Below are positions 55,045 to 63,967 of a stretch of 64,000 bases of DNA, piece after piece. Location: positions 59,093-123,092 of the forward strand of contig JBMFIF010000001.1 in NCBI GenBank assembly GCA_049976445.1. Reading direction: 5' to 3'. Within the stretch, counting starts at the first letter, position 1. Each line of letters starts with the position of its first letter. This DNA comes from JAVZOV01 sp049976445 (GTDB lineage Archaea > Thermoproteota > Thermoprotei > Gearchaeales > WAQG01). A program made the translations under genes and the position numbers. The notes below the pieces were generated by a model. That model did no database searches. It saw nothing but the letters and a program-made list of their open reading frames with translations, and had not been told where the DNA came from.

Positions 55045-55325
55045 AGAGATACACCCACCGAGATTTTAACACAGTTCATATAAATAAATCTATAGTATTT
55101 GCACGATTAGTTTTTGATTAAGTAACGAACTCCATTCTAATGTACATCTGAAGAACCTTCGTTATTTAAGATAAGAGAAGAGCGCAAAGCTTTAGAAAAT
55201 AAGTAGAACTCTAAATTAAAAGAAAAACGATTTAAAGATAATTAAAGAGATTTAGATTAAGAATCATAAGATAAGAGGATAATCTATAGAAAAATAAAAA
55301 TATTAGTTATAACTTAAAAATTAAT

Positions 55326-56021
55326 GTGAATATTATGATAAAATCAATACTCTTTGGTACATTGTATAAGTTAGCAGTTCAAGGTGCATTAGATAATGAA
55401 ATTGAGATATCAACATCTATTATAGCTAAGTCATCCGGTTATTCCCAGCAAACCATTTCACGTCATTTGATATTACTTGAGAAGATGGGATTAATAGAGA
55501 GACGTCTTACGAATAAAGGTGAGGTTGTAAGGATTACTTCTAAGGGAAGACAGGAACTGATGGAGATTTATGTGACTTTAAAGGAGATTTTTGAGAAAAG
55601 TTCTGAAAAACGTTTTGTTATTACTGGATCTGTTTTCACGGGACTTGGTGAGGGTGCTTATTATATTTCTAGAGCAAGATATGCAAGACAGATTGAGAGT
55701 AAACTGGGTTTTAAACCTTATCCAGGTACATTAAATATTAAATTAATATCGCCACCATCAAGAGCTTTTCTTAATAATTACGAACATATTTTTGTTCGTG
55801 GTTTTAAGAGTAAAGAGAGGACTTTTGGTCCGGCAAAATGTTATCCAGTCACTATTAATGATAGTGTTGATGGTGCAATAATAATTCCTATCAGGACTCA
55901 TTACGATTATAGTGTTGTTGAAGTAATAAGTCCTGTTAACTTACGTAAAATGTTTAATTTGCGTGATGGTTCTTTAGTTATGCTTAAGTTAAAGAATCCC
56001 GTTATTATCTCTCATGAATAG
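55326..56021 (+). CDS. ribK: CTP-dependent riboflavin kinase with N-terminal HTH
   Basis: 231 residues. The N-terminal winged helix (IIAKSSGYSQQTISRHLILL, about 33-52) is followed by the RibK domain with TGSVFTGLGEGAYYISRARY (about 100-119) and PYPGTLNIKLISPP. It phosphorylates riboflavin to FMN using CTP, as in Methanocaldococcus RibK. The HTH part may repress flavin genes; the combination is a known architecture in archaea. ATG at 55326 or an internal ATG at 55335 could be the start. Confidence 0.93.
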   Translation: MNIMIKSILFGTLYKLAVQGALDNEIEISTSIIAKSSGYSQQTISRHLILLEKMGLIERRLTNKGEVVRITSKGRQELMEIYVTLKEIFEKSSEKRFVITGSVFTGLGEGAYYISRARYARQIESKLGFKPYPGTLNIKLISPPSRAFLNNYEHIFVRGFKSKERTFGPAKCYPVTINDSVDGAIIIPIRTHYDYSVVEVISPVNLRKMFNLRDGSLVMLKLKNPVIISHE

Positions 56022-56056
56022 ATTTTATCTTAAAAAGGTTAATTAATATTAAATTT

Positions 56057-57532
56057 TTAAATTAGTTTTTTGGAAAGGTAAGGACCGTCATCTATGTATC
56101 CCATTCTTCTATAATATGGTTTTACTCCTATACCACTTATTACTAAGATTTTTCTAGCATCTAATTCTTCTTTGGCTATTTTTTCTGCTTCCAATAATAA
56201 TCGTGAACCATAACCTCTATGTTGCCATGAAATGTTCAGTCGTTCACCTATTGGTGCTTCTATGCCATAAACATGTAATTCTCGAATTATCGCTGTTTCA
56301 GTTTCTGTTATTTCTTTTCTCCATGCTTTGTCAGATGGTTTTCGAAGTCTGAGAAAGCCTATGAGTGTGTCTGTTGTTGGATCTTCAAATGAAATAAAGT
56401 ACTCAATACCTTCTGATGCATAATACTTTCTAGTAATTAGTTTTATGTTGGATTCGTCTGGAATAATTCCTTGTTTTAATTGTTTTAATCCTACTTCCCT
56501 GCATCTTATACAACGACACTTCTTACCCATTCGTTTAAGTTCTTCTTCTGCAAATTCTCTTAGATTGCTCTTTTTTATACCCTCTGTTATTATAGTTGCC
56601 GGAACATCTCTCTGTATTCTCATTATACGTATCCATTCTGGTGTTATCGAAAGTATTCTTGCAATCAGTTTTACTGTTGTATCTAGATCGTATGGTTTGT
56701 ATTCACCTTTTTTCCACCATTCATAAAGTTCTGATCCTTCGATTACTAGTGTTGGGTATATTTTTATCATATCTGGTTTGAATTGTGAATCCTCAAATAT
56801 TTTTTTGAACGCTTTGAAGTCACGCTCTGGATCATTTCCAGGTAGTGCCAGCATCACATGATATCCTACTTTTAAACCTGCATCTTTAAGCCTTCTTGTT
56901 GCTTCTATGCTTTCTTCTACTGTATGTCCTCTTTTTATTAGTTTGAGAACATCATTGTATACGGTTTGAACACCTATTTCCACTCTAGTTGTACCATAGT
57001 TTAACATTCTATCTATATGATGTTCTTTAGCATAATCTGGTCGTGTTTCTATAACTATTCCTATACATCTTACTCGCGCATGTTCATTTTCCTTTATTGC
57101 ATCTTTCAATATTATATTCTTATCTGGTTGATAATTAGGGTAATCATTCATTGATTGTATAGCCTGCGCTATAAACCATTCCTGATAGTTGAGACTTAAT
57201 GCTGTAAATGTTCCCCCCATTACTATTAATTCAATTTTTGTTGGTTTATGTCCCAACTCTGTGTACTGGTTTAATCTATTATTAACCTGTCTATATGGGT
57301 GGAAGTTATTTTGTATTGCTCTCATCAGTGCTGGTTCATTACCTAAATAACTTTTGGGGGTCCCATATTCAGGGCCTCCAAAGCAATAGACACATTGTCC
57401 CGGGCACGGAAGCGGCGCTGTCATTATTGCTACTACATGTATTCCTGAGGCCGCTCTTATTAAGCGAGCTATTTCTCTCTTGTTATTAGTAGTGCTATTT
57501 ATTGCTTCTTTTGTTATTATTTTAGTCTCCAT
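56057..57532 (-). CDS. elp3: Elp3-type tRNA wobble-uridine enzyme (radical SAM + GNAT)
   Basis: 491 residues. The radical SAM cluster ligands are Cys43, Cys47 and Cys50 in LPCPGQCVYCFGGPEYG, and the rest of that domain includes KIELIVMGGTFTALSLNYQE. The C-terminal acetyltransferase ends ISWQHRGYGSRLLLEAEKIA, with GIGVKPYYRRMGY. The enzyme installs cm5U-type groups at U34 of tRNA using acetyl-CoA. The Cys spacing here is CX3CX2C, shorter than in yeast Elp3. A Trm9-like methyltransferase gene lies directly upstream on the same strand. Confidence 0.94.
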   Translation of the reverse strand: METKIITKEAINSTTNNKREIARLIRAASGIHVVAIMTAPLPCPGQCVYCFGGPEYGTPKSYLGNEPALMRAIQNNFHPYRQVNNRLNQYTELGHKPTKIELIVMGGTFTALSLNYQEWFIAQAIQSMNDYPNYQPDKNIILKDAIKENEHARVRCIGIVIETRPDYAKEHHIDRMLNYGTTRVEIGVQTVYNDVLKLIKRGHTVEESIEATRRLKDAGLKVGYHVMLALPGNDPERDFKAFKKIFEDSQFKPDMIKIYPTLVIEGSELYEWWKKGEYKPYDLDTTVKLIARILSITPEWIRIMRIQRDVPATIITEGIKKSNLREFAEEELKRMGKKCRCIRCREVGLKQLKQGIIPDESNIKLITRKYYASEGIEYFISFEDPTTDTLIGFLRLRKPSDKAWRKEITETETAIIRELHVYGIEAPIGERLNISWQHRGYGSRLLLEAEKIAKEELDARKILVISGIGVKPYYRRMGYIDDGPYLSKKLI

Positions 57533-57593
57533 TTATCCCTGACAATAGGATATTTTTATCTAAGTTTTAAAGATATTGGAATATTTTATAGAT

Positions 57594-58289
57594 TTATTTA
57601 ATGTTTTTTGCTATCGCAAGCAGGTTTTGTGGAAATATCGATGGAGTAATATCTAATCTGAAGATCTTTGGCTTGATTCCTGCAAGTATAAGATCTGTGT
57701 ATAATTCTTTTTTCGTGTATAAATGATAGTAACGGAGTAGGATTGATCCTTTGTGTTTCCATGGCACATACACGTCCTTTATTTTTAATCGTTTTGTAAA
57801 TATGAACGTTTTTATAATGTTTTTTATATGGCGTGGTTGTAAGAGATTCCATACTGTGATTATCAATAAACCGTTTTTCTCTAATTTTTCATGCATTTCT
57901 TTTAATGCATTTATTCTATTGATCTTTTCTGGTATATGATGTAATGTGGCTATGCACATTATTAGATTAATAACGTTTTTTCTTAGAGGAATGTGTGTTA
58001 ACGATGCTTGTACAATATCAATGTTATAAAATATTTTATTTTTTATTGCTTTTAATTTAGTTATTTTCAGCATTTCTTCTGATATATCTAATGCTATAGT
58101 ATAATGTCCTTTGTTGGCATATGGTATTGTATGTCTTCCATTTCCACATCCTAGATCAGCAACGATTAGTTGATGTTTCTTTTGTGAATATTCTATTATA
58201 TATTTCCATGGTTGCGTCCTTGTTGTATTAAAATCTCTTGCTATATTATTGTAAAGTTTCATTACGTCTTTTATAATTTGTTCTGACAT
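57594..58289 (-). CDS. Trm9/ALKBH8-like SAM methyltransferase, likely for tRNA wobble uridine
   Basis: 231 residues. Class I methyltransferase motif I is VADLGCGNGRHTIPYA (43-58), preceded by the segment YNNIARDFNTTRTQPW, similar to the YNxIAxHFxxTRxxxW start of Trm9. Later segments are CIATLHHIPEKINRINALKE and LLIITVWNLLQPRH, again reminiscent of Trm9 (IHHFST..RRI..L, YVWALEQ). Trm9 converts cm5U to mcm5U. The gene ends 61 bases upstream of elp3, on the same strand, so an operon is likely. Substrate remains inferred. Confidence 0.82.
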   Translation of the reverse strand: MSEQIIKDVMKLYNNIARDFNTTRTQPWKYIIEYSQKKHQLIVADLGCGNGRHTIPYANKGHYTIALDISEEMLKITKLKAIKNKIFYNIDIVQASLTHIPLRKNVINLIMCIATLHHIPEKINRINALKEMHEKLEKNGLLIITVWNLLQPRHIKNIIKTFIFTKRLKIKDVYVPWKHKGSILLRYYHLYTKKELYTDLILAGIKPKIFRLDITPSIFPQNLLAIAKNIK

Positions 58290-58433
58290 TATTTTATAAC
58301 ACTATTTTGCACTATAAATTTTTGTTGAATATTTTCCTTTAAAATCACGATAATACTATTTAATTTAATCATGTTAAATTGTTGATTCCTACAAAACTTT
58401 AAGTTTTTATTAAAGCAGTAAAATATTAAAGGT

Positions 58434-59633
58434 ATGAGTAGTGAGGATTTAATATTAGTTGAATCTCATCCTGAAATCTTTGTAGAGAAACAAGTTAGTT
58501 TAATTAAGAGAATTGTAGGTTCACGTAAAGTTGTTGCTGCAGTTTCTGGTGGTATTGATAGTGCTGTTGCTGCCTATTTGAGTTGGTTATCTGTTCCTGA
58601 TAATTTAGATATAATATTTCTCGATACTGGTTTTATGAGACAGAATGAGAGTGACGAGGTTAGATCGTTATTTGCATCCATGGGTATCGAGATTGATATT
58701 GTTGATGTGAAAGAACGTTTTTATGAAAAGACTTTTGGTTTATCTGATGCTGAGAAAAAACGTATTGCGTATAGGGAAGTTTTTTATAGTGTTCTTGCTG
58801 ATGAAGTAAGAAACAGGGATGCAACGTTTCTTGTTCAGGGCACTATCGCTCCTGATTGGATTGAAACTATGGGTGGAATAAAAACTCAACATAATGTACT
58901 TTATCAAATAGGTCTAAGACCTGAGGAGCGTTATGGATATACAGTGTTAGAACCTCTCGCGAATCTTTATAAATCTCAGGTCCGCTCTTTAGCTAAATAT
59001 CTAGGATTCCCTGAAAAACTCGTCAAGAGGCAGCCATTTCCAGGTCCCGGTTTGCTTATAAGGTGTGTAGGAGATTGTAATTTGGAAAAGCTTGAAGTAA
59101 CGCGATTAATCACTAAAATTGTTGAAGATAGTCTTAGAGATCATGGTTTCTCGCAGTTTTTTGGTGTAACTCTTTCGAAGGCTGTAGAAGTTAAGAATAG
59201 TATAAATAATCGTTATATTAATCGTCTTATCAATTTTGATGAGAGGTTTAATGGTAGTAGACTTTTTACATTTACAGAAAAATCTACTGGTGTAAAGGGA
59301 GACGCTAGGGTTTATGGAGAGATCTATGCTATTTCGCATGATGATATTGATTTAATTGTTGAGAAAAGATCATTGTTAGTGTCTGAGCTCATGTCTATTA
59401 TACCTTCAGCATCTCGGTTAATTGTGCATGTTAGTGATGGTACTGATCTAGGAAAATATTCTGTAGTGATAAGGGCCGTAGTTACTGAAGATTTCATGAC
59501 TGCTGATGTTCCAACAATACATTCGAGTGAATTAAAGCGTATAGGTGAAGAAATTATTAAAAAAGATTCCCGTGTTGCTAGCGTATACTATGATTTAACA
59601 TCAAAACCACCAGCAACGATCGAATACGAGTGA
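58434..59633 (+). CDS. guaAB: GMP synthase, ATP pyrophosphatase subunit
   Basis: 399 residues. VVAAVSGGIDSAVAAYLSWL (about 33-52) is the PP-loop, and QGTIAPDWIETMGGIKTQHN and QPFPGPGLLIRCVGD are family motifs. The C-terminus ends VYYDLTSKPPATIEYE, the dimer and substrate segment. It aminates XMP to GMP with ammonia from the glutaminase subunit, which follows two bases later. It is about 90 residues longer than euryarchaeal GuaAb, because of extra sequence within the dimerisation domain (roughly 240-340). Confidence 0.95.
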   Translation: MSSEDLILVESHPEIFVEKQVSLIKRIVGSRKVVAAVSGGIDSAVAAYLSWLSVPDNLDIIFLDTGFMRQNESDEVRSLFASMGIEIDIVDVKERFYEKTFGLSDAEKKRIAYREVFYSVLADEVRNRDATFLVQGTIAPDWIETMGGIKTQHNVLYQIGLRPEERYGYTVLEPLANLYKSQVRSLAKYLGFPEKLVKRQPFPGPGLLIRCVGDCNLEKLEVTRLITKIVEDSLRDHGFSQFFGVTLSKAVEVKNSINNRYINRLINFDERFNGSRLFTFTEKSTGVKGDARVYGEIYAISHDDIDLIVEKRSLLVSELMSIIPSASRLIVHVSDGTDLGKYSVVIRAVVTEDFMTADVPTIHSSELKRIGEEIIKKDSRVASVYYDLTSKPPATIEYE

Positions 59634-59634
59634 G

Positions 59635-60222
59635 ATGGTTACTATGTTAATAGCTGTTATTGGTATGAGTGGGCAATATAATCATCTTATATTGCGTCGT
59701 GTTCTGGAGTTAGGTGGTAATGCTAAGTTTTTTGTTAGTGATGTTATTAATGATTTGTCTAAGTTAAATGGCTTTGACGGAGTTATTATTGGTGGGGGTC
59801 CTTTAAGTGTTCCCTTTTATGACAAACAGCTTCTCAATAAATTTGCAATTTTTCTAAAAACTTATCGAAGACCTGTTTTAGGCATATGTTTAGGTCATCA
59901 GCTTATTTCAGCTGCTTTTGGTGGAGAAGTTGGGCGTGCTCAATATCCTGAATTTGGTCTTACTGAAATCAATATAATACGCAATAATGAACTTTTTAAG
60001 GGTCTTCCTTCAAAGTTTAGTGTGTGGGAAAGTCATAATGATGAAGTTATTAAGGTACCTGAGAATATTGAGATTCTTGCATCATCGCAAAAGTGTAATA
60101 TTGAGGCAATCAGTGTTAAGAATATGCATATATATGGTGTTCAATTTCATCCTGAAGTAGAACACACAGAATATGGAAAGAATATTATAAAAAACTTTTT
60201 GGATATTGTTTCAAACTATTAG
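59635..60222 (+). CDS. guaAA: GMP synthase, glutamine amidotransferase subunit
   Basis: 195 residues. The class I amidotransferase nucleophile is in GICLGHQLISAAFGG, and the His-Glu pair in QFHPEVEHTEYGK. It supplies ammonia to GuaAb. This split form is typical of archaea. ATG 59635 follows the partner gene by one base; ATG 59644 is an alternative. Confidence 0.95.
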   Translation: MVTMLIAVIGMSGQYNHLILRRVLELGGNAKFFVSDVINDLSKLNGFDGVIIGGGPLSVPFYDKQLLNKFAIFLKTYRRPVLGICLGHQLISAAFGGEVGRAQYPEFGLTEINIIRNNELFKGLPSKFSVWESHNDEVIKVPENIEILASSQKCNIEAISVKNMHIYGVQFHPEVEHTEYGKNIIKNFLDIVSNY

Positions 60223-60227
60223 TTTAT

Positions 60228-61610
60228 TTATTCTATTTTGGGTAAATAAGATAGATCTATGTTTTCTGGTTCATAATCTCTAAGTCTTCCTGTAAGATAA
60301 TCATCGTATGCAGACAGATCTAATAGTCCGTGTCCGCTCATATTAAATAATATTGTAGGACTTTCTCCCTTCTTTGATGCTTCTTTAGCTATATCTAATA
60401 CTGCTTTTACTGTATGAGCACTTTCTGGTGCTGGTACTAGTCCTTCTGATTTTGCGAACAGTACTGCTGCATTAAATACTTCAGTTTGATGATAAGAAAT
60501 TGCTTTTACATAACCTAGTTCAGCAAGTAAACATAATGATGGTGCTTTTCCATGATATCTGAGTCCTCCTGCATGTATTGGTGGTGTCCTAAACTTGTGA
60601 CCTACAGTGTGCATCTTCAATAATGGTGTTAATTCTGCTGTGTCTCCATAATCATACGTGTATACACCTTTTGTTATACTGGGTATTGCTTTTGGCTCTA
60701 CTGCTATGAATATTGTATTCATTTTTTGTTTTAATTTATGTTCCATGAATGGGTATGCTAATCCACTGTAACTGCTTCCACCACCTATTGCCCCTATCAC
60801 GTAATCAGGATATATTCCCAAGTATTCCATTTGTTTTAGTGCTTCTAGCCCAATTATTGTCTGGTGTAATAGCACATGGTTCAATACTGAGCCTAAACTA
60901 TACTTGGCCTTTCCATTACTCTTTATAACAGTTTCTATTGCTTCACTAATTGCTATTCCTAATGATCCTGGATGATCTGGTTCTGCAGATAATAGTTTGC
61001 GTCCGAATTCTGTTTGATCGCTTGGACTAGGAAATACCTCAGCTCCATAAAGTTGCATGAGGATTCTTCTATATGGTTTTTGTATATAACTGCTTCTTGT
61101 CATGTACACTCTTACTTTTATACCAAATAATGAACCTGCTAACGACAATGCAGAACCCCATTGTCCTGCACCTGTTTCTGTGACTAATGTATTAATGTTT
61201 TCTTTTGATGCATAATATGCTTGAGCTGCAGCAGTATTTAATTTGTGACTGCCTGCTGGTAATACGCCTTCAAATTTGTAGTATATTTTTGCTGATGTGC
61301 CTATTACTTCTTCGAAGCGTTTCGCACGTAATAATGGTGTTGGCCTACCTACTTCATAATAAATTTTCAAAAGGTCTTCTGGTATTGGTATAAATCTTTC
61401 GTTGCTAAACTCCTGCCTTACGGCTTCTTTAGTAAATAACATTTCAAACATTTCTGGTTTTGCTATTTCGCCATTTGGTAATCTTGGTGGTGGTAATGGT
61501 TTTGGTAGATCAGGGATTATGTTGTAGAAGTATGTGGGAACAAGTTCTTGGTTTTGTATTGATCTGAGTAGTGGTAGGTTATAAGATTTTTTAAGGGGTG
61601 TTAAATCCAT
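60228..61610 (-). CDS. trpB: Tryptophan synthase beta chain, TrpB2 type
   Basis: 460 residues, the longer TrpB2 family. PAGSHKLNTAAAQAYYAS (about 136-153) holds the PLP lysine. It lacks the alpha-subunit interface residues of TrpB1 and has the N-terminal extension (MDLTPLKKSYNLPLLRS). The family works with free indole or with a TrpA partner, or scavenges indole. There is no trpA or other trp gene nearby, so its role is likely salvage or a separate pathway. It is convergent with guaAA, with a 5-base gap. Confidence 0.94.
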   Translation of the reverse strand: MDLTPLKKSYNLPLLRSIQNQELVPTYFYNIIPDLPKPLPPPRLPNGEIAKPEMFEMLFTKEAVRQEFSNERFIPIPEDLLKIYYEVGRPTPLLRAKRFEEVIGTSAKIYYKFEGVLPAGSHKLNTAAAQAYYASKENINTLVTETGAGQWGSALSLAGSLFGIKVRVYMTRSSYIQKPYRRILMQLYGAEVFPSPSDQTEFGRKLLSAEPDHPGSLGIAISEAIETVIKSNGKAKYSLGSVLNHVLLHQTIIGLEALKQMEYLGIYPDYVIGAIGGGSSYSGLAYPFMEHKLKQKMNTIFIAVEPKAIPSITKGVYTYDYGDTAELTPLLKMHTVGHKFRTPPIHAGGLRYHGKAPSLCLLAELGYVKAISYHQTEVFNAAVLFAKSEGLVPAPESAHTVKAVLDIAKEASKKGESPTILFNMSGHGLLDLSAYDDYLTGRLRDYEPENIDLSYLPKIE

Positions 61611-61717
61611 TGGTGCATATCAAACCCCACCACGAAATAGTTTTATTGATCCCACATATATAAAGATTTACAAATGATGAATTAAATAATATTTATATTT
61701 TAGATTAATAATAGGTT

Positions 61718-62440
61718 CTATCTTGATGCTAGTGCGATCCGCTCTATTTCTTCTTTTTTCTTTATTGCATAACTTTTTGTATCATTTTGTGCTGCTGCTA
61801 TTATTTCATCAGCAAGGCTTTCTTCTATTGGTTTTGGGCTATTAAACGATGATAGACGTGCTCCTTCCACTATGTATCTTAATGCTAGATCTACTCTGCG
61901 TTGTGGCGCTACGTCAACTGATTGGTGGTAAACAATTCCACCGTAAGCTATTCTTGTAGTTTCTTCCCTTATTGATGCATTTTCTATTGCTTTTACTAGG
62001 ACTTGTATTGGGTTCTGTCCTGTGCGTAAATGTATTATCTCAAAGGTGTTCATGACTATTTTTGTCGCTAGGTATTTCTTGCCTGCATTCCTACCAGGTC
62101 TCATTAATATGTTTATTAATCTTTCGTATATAGGAACTTTAGATTTAGCAAATCGTGTCCTTGCATATCTACCTGCGGAGTGAGGCATATAAACTGGTTT
62201 AAGTGAGATATAATTTTTTAATCCAGGATCAGTAACTATAACGTTCTCGACATCCCATTTTCCGAATACGAGTATTTTTGGTTTAATTATTGTTTCGTTT
62301 ATTTTTTCTTGCATTTGGTTGGATTTTTCAGCTATTTCTTTATGTCCCTCATTTTTTTCTTTTACGCTCTCATTGTTTTCACCAGTCCTTGTATTTTCTT
62401 CATCTGTTTCTACGTTTTTCTCATTAATATTTTCTGTCAT
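61718..62440 (-). CDS. rpsG: Ribosomal protein uS7 with acidic N-terminal extension
   Basis: 240 residues. The core from about residue 53 (KILVFGKWDVENVIVTDPGL) to the end, with PVYMPHSAGRYARTRF, PGRNAGKKYLATKIVMNTFE and GGIVYHQSVDVAPQRRVDLA, is normal archaeal uS7. The first about 50 residues are very acidic and low in complexity (NEGHKEIAEKSNQMQEKINE). uS7 nucleates 30S head assembly. Such a long acidic tail is unusual and unlikely to bind rRNA. It is followed downstream of uS12 with a five-base gap. Confidence 0.95.
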   Translation of the reverse strand: MTENINEKNVETDEENTRTGENNESVKEKNEGHKEIAEKSNQMQEKINETIIKPKILVFGKWDVENVIVTDPGLKNYISLKPVYMPHSAGRYARTRFAKSKVPIYERLINILMRPGRNAGKKYLATKIVMNTFEIIHLRTGQNPIQVLVKAIENASIREETTRIAYGGIVYHQSVDVAPQRRVDLALRYIVEGARLSSFNSPKPIEESLADEIIAAAQNDTKSYAIKKKEEIERIALASR

Positions 62441-62445
62441 TGATT

Positions 62446-62898
62446 TTACCTCCTTGGTTTTTGTGCTTTTCCGGCAAGTATTGCCGAGAGTGACACACCG
62501 TTAACTTTTATTACTTTCCATCTTACGCCTGGAAGATCTCCGTATGCTCTTCCTTGAGAGCCACCTATGCCTTCAACTATCACTTCATCATGTTCAGAGA
62601 TTATGTTCAATGAACCATCTTTGGGGCAGAATGCTGTGATTTCTTTTCCGTTTTTTATTAACTGAACTCTTACACATTTTCTTACCGCTGAATTTGGTTG
62701 TCTAGATTCTACTCCAACTTTTTCTATAATAATTCCTCGTGCTTGTGGTGCTCCTTCTAATGGGTCGAATTTCTTTTTAAGTTTTAACATGCGCCTTTTA
62801 TAATCAGGTTTACTCCATCTGAATTTCTGCCTTTTCTTTATTAGTTTTCGAGCAGCGAACAGCCCTTTTGGTGATTTTGATCCTGGCACGCTAAACAC
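62446..62898 (-). CDS. rpsL: Ribosomal protein uS12
   Basis: 150 residues from GTG 62898. Motifs are GSKSPKGLFAARKLIKKRQK, ARGIIIEKVGVESRQPNSAV, RKCVRVQLIKNG and VEGIGGSQGRAYGDLPGVRW. It is the decoding-centre protein uS12. Two genes (uS12, uS7) keep the usual order. A GTG at 62889 could be an alternative start. Confidence 0.96.
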   Translation of the reverse strand: MFSVPGSKSPKGLFAARKLIKKRQKFRWSKPDYKRRMLKLKKKFDPLEGAPQARGIIIEKVGVESRQPNSAVRKCVRVQLIKNGKEITAFCPKDGSLNIISEHDEVIVEGIGGSQGRAYGDLPGVRWKVIKVNGVSLSAILAGKAQKPRR

Positions 62899-62959
62899 CA
62901 GTCGCAGATTATTAGTTAAAATGTGTCTATATATTTTTCTCCTTTTCTTTCATCATTTT

Positions 62960-63799
62960 TTAAATTTTTAGTAAGCTAGGGAAGAAGTATTTTTTGTTTT
63001 TCATACTTTTTGTTTTATCCCATTCTGCGAGTATTTTTATGGCTTCATTTGCAACTTTTATTGCATCTTCTTCACCAGCATTAGCTACAAATTCATTTTT
63101 TATACGTTGTGCATAAACTGCACATACTGATCCTGCTCTAACATTATAGATATTTGCTAATGTAAAGAGTGTAGCTGTCTCCATTTCAAAGTTCAATACA
63201 TTCATGGATTGAAGATCATTTATAATGTTTTTGCTCCAACTCGGTAAATAGCCTTTGTATCCTGGTCTTCCTTGACCTACATAAAAACTATCCGTGGATG
63301 CTGTTAATCCTACATGATATTTCACTCCTAAAGATTCTGCGGCTTCTATTAATGCTAAGACCACTTCATAGCTAGCGACAGCTGGATATTCTGGTGGCGC
63401 ATAATGTTTACTTGCTCCATCAAATCGCAATGCCGCTGTTGAAATTATTAAATCTCCAACATTGATATTATCTTGTATGGCTCCTGTACTTCCAACTCTT
63501 ATGAATGTTGTGGCTCCAGTCTCTAATAATTCTTCAATGGCAATAGCACTTGCTGGTCCGCCTATTCCTGTTGATGTAGTCGATATGCCAATACCTTTGT
63601 ATTTACCTGTGTATGTAATGTATTCTCTATGCTCTGCTATTAAATGTGATTCATCCCAATATTTTATAATCTTTTTTACACGACCTGGATCTCCAGGCAG
63701 AAGAACAAACTGCGCAATCTCACCTTTCTTGATCCCTATATGATATTGTCTTCCTTCTATTACATCCACAGGTTTTTCTGCAGATGACATTCTTTTCAT
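62960..63799 (-). CDS. udp: Uridine phosphorylase (NP-I nucleoside phosphorylase)
   Basis: About 279 residues. QFVLLPGDPGRVKKIIKYWD (phosphate-binding), STGIGGPASAIAIEELLETG and TTFIRVGSTGAIQDN, then VLNFEMETATLFTLANI, are NP-I family motifs. The FEMETATLF sequence and the size suggest uridine phosphorylase more than purine nucleoside phosphorylase. It splits uridine with phosphate to uracil and ribose 1-phosphate. Start ATG 63799, with ATG 63790 and GTG 63808 as alternatives. Confidence 0.9.
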   Translation of the reverse strand: MKRMSSAEKPVDVIEGRQYHIGIKKGEIAQFVLLPGDPGRVKKIIKYWDESHLIAEHREYITYTGKYKGIGISTTSTGIGGPASAIAIEELLETGATTFIRVGSTGAIQDNINVGDLIISTAALRFDGASKHYAPPEYPAVASYEVVLALIEAAESLGVKYHVGLTASTDSFYVGQGRPGYKGYLPSWSKNIINDLQSMNVLNFEMETATLFTLANIYNVRAGSVCAVYAQRIKNEFVANAGEEDAIKVANEAIKILAEWDKTKSMKNKKYFFPSLLKI

Positions 63800-63845
63800 T
63801 GTTATCACTTCATAAATCTCTTTTCTGCTTATAAAGTGATTGTGA

Positions 63846-63905
63846 TGGAACGGAGAAGAACTCTAAAGGGTAGTCTCTGCATGTCATGTTAAAGTTTAAG
63901 CACTT
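63846..63905. repeat. Dispersed repeat, second type (copy 2)
   Basis: GTAGTCTCTGCATGTCATGT then TAAAGTTTAAGCACTT at about 63869-63905 matches 28113-28155. On the minus strand the part to the left reads ACCCTTTAGAG, shared with hairpin repeat copy D. It may therefore be a degraded relative of the hairpin family. Confidence 0.4.
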
Positions 63906-63967
63906 TACTTGAGACTGTCCACATAAGCTTTATGTGAGTTTGCGGTACTACTTGTGGTGAGGTGTCG

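Noticed and set aside
55045..55325. Gene or RNA in the gap between eS26 and ribK
   Set aside because: No open frame with a start signal; only a weak TAACGAA/TTCGTTA inverted repeat around 55125-55170.
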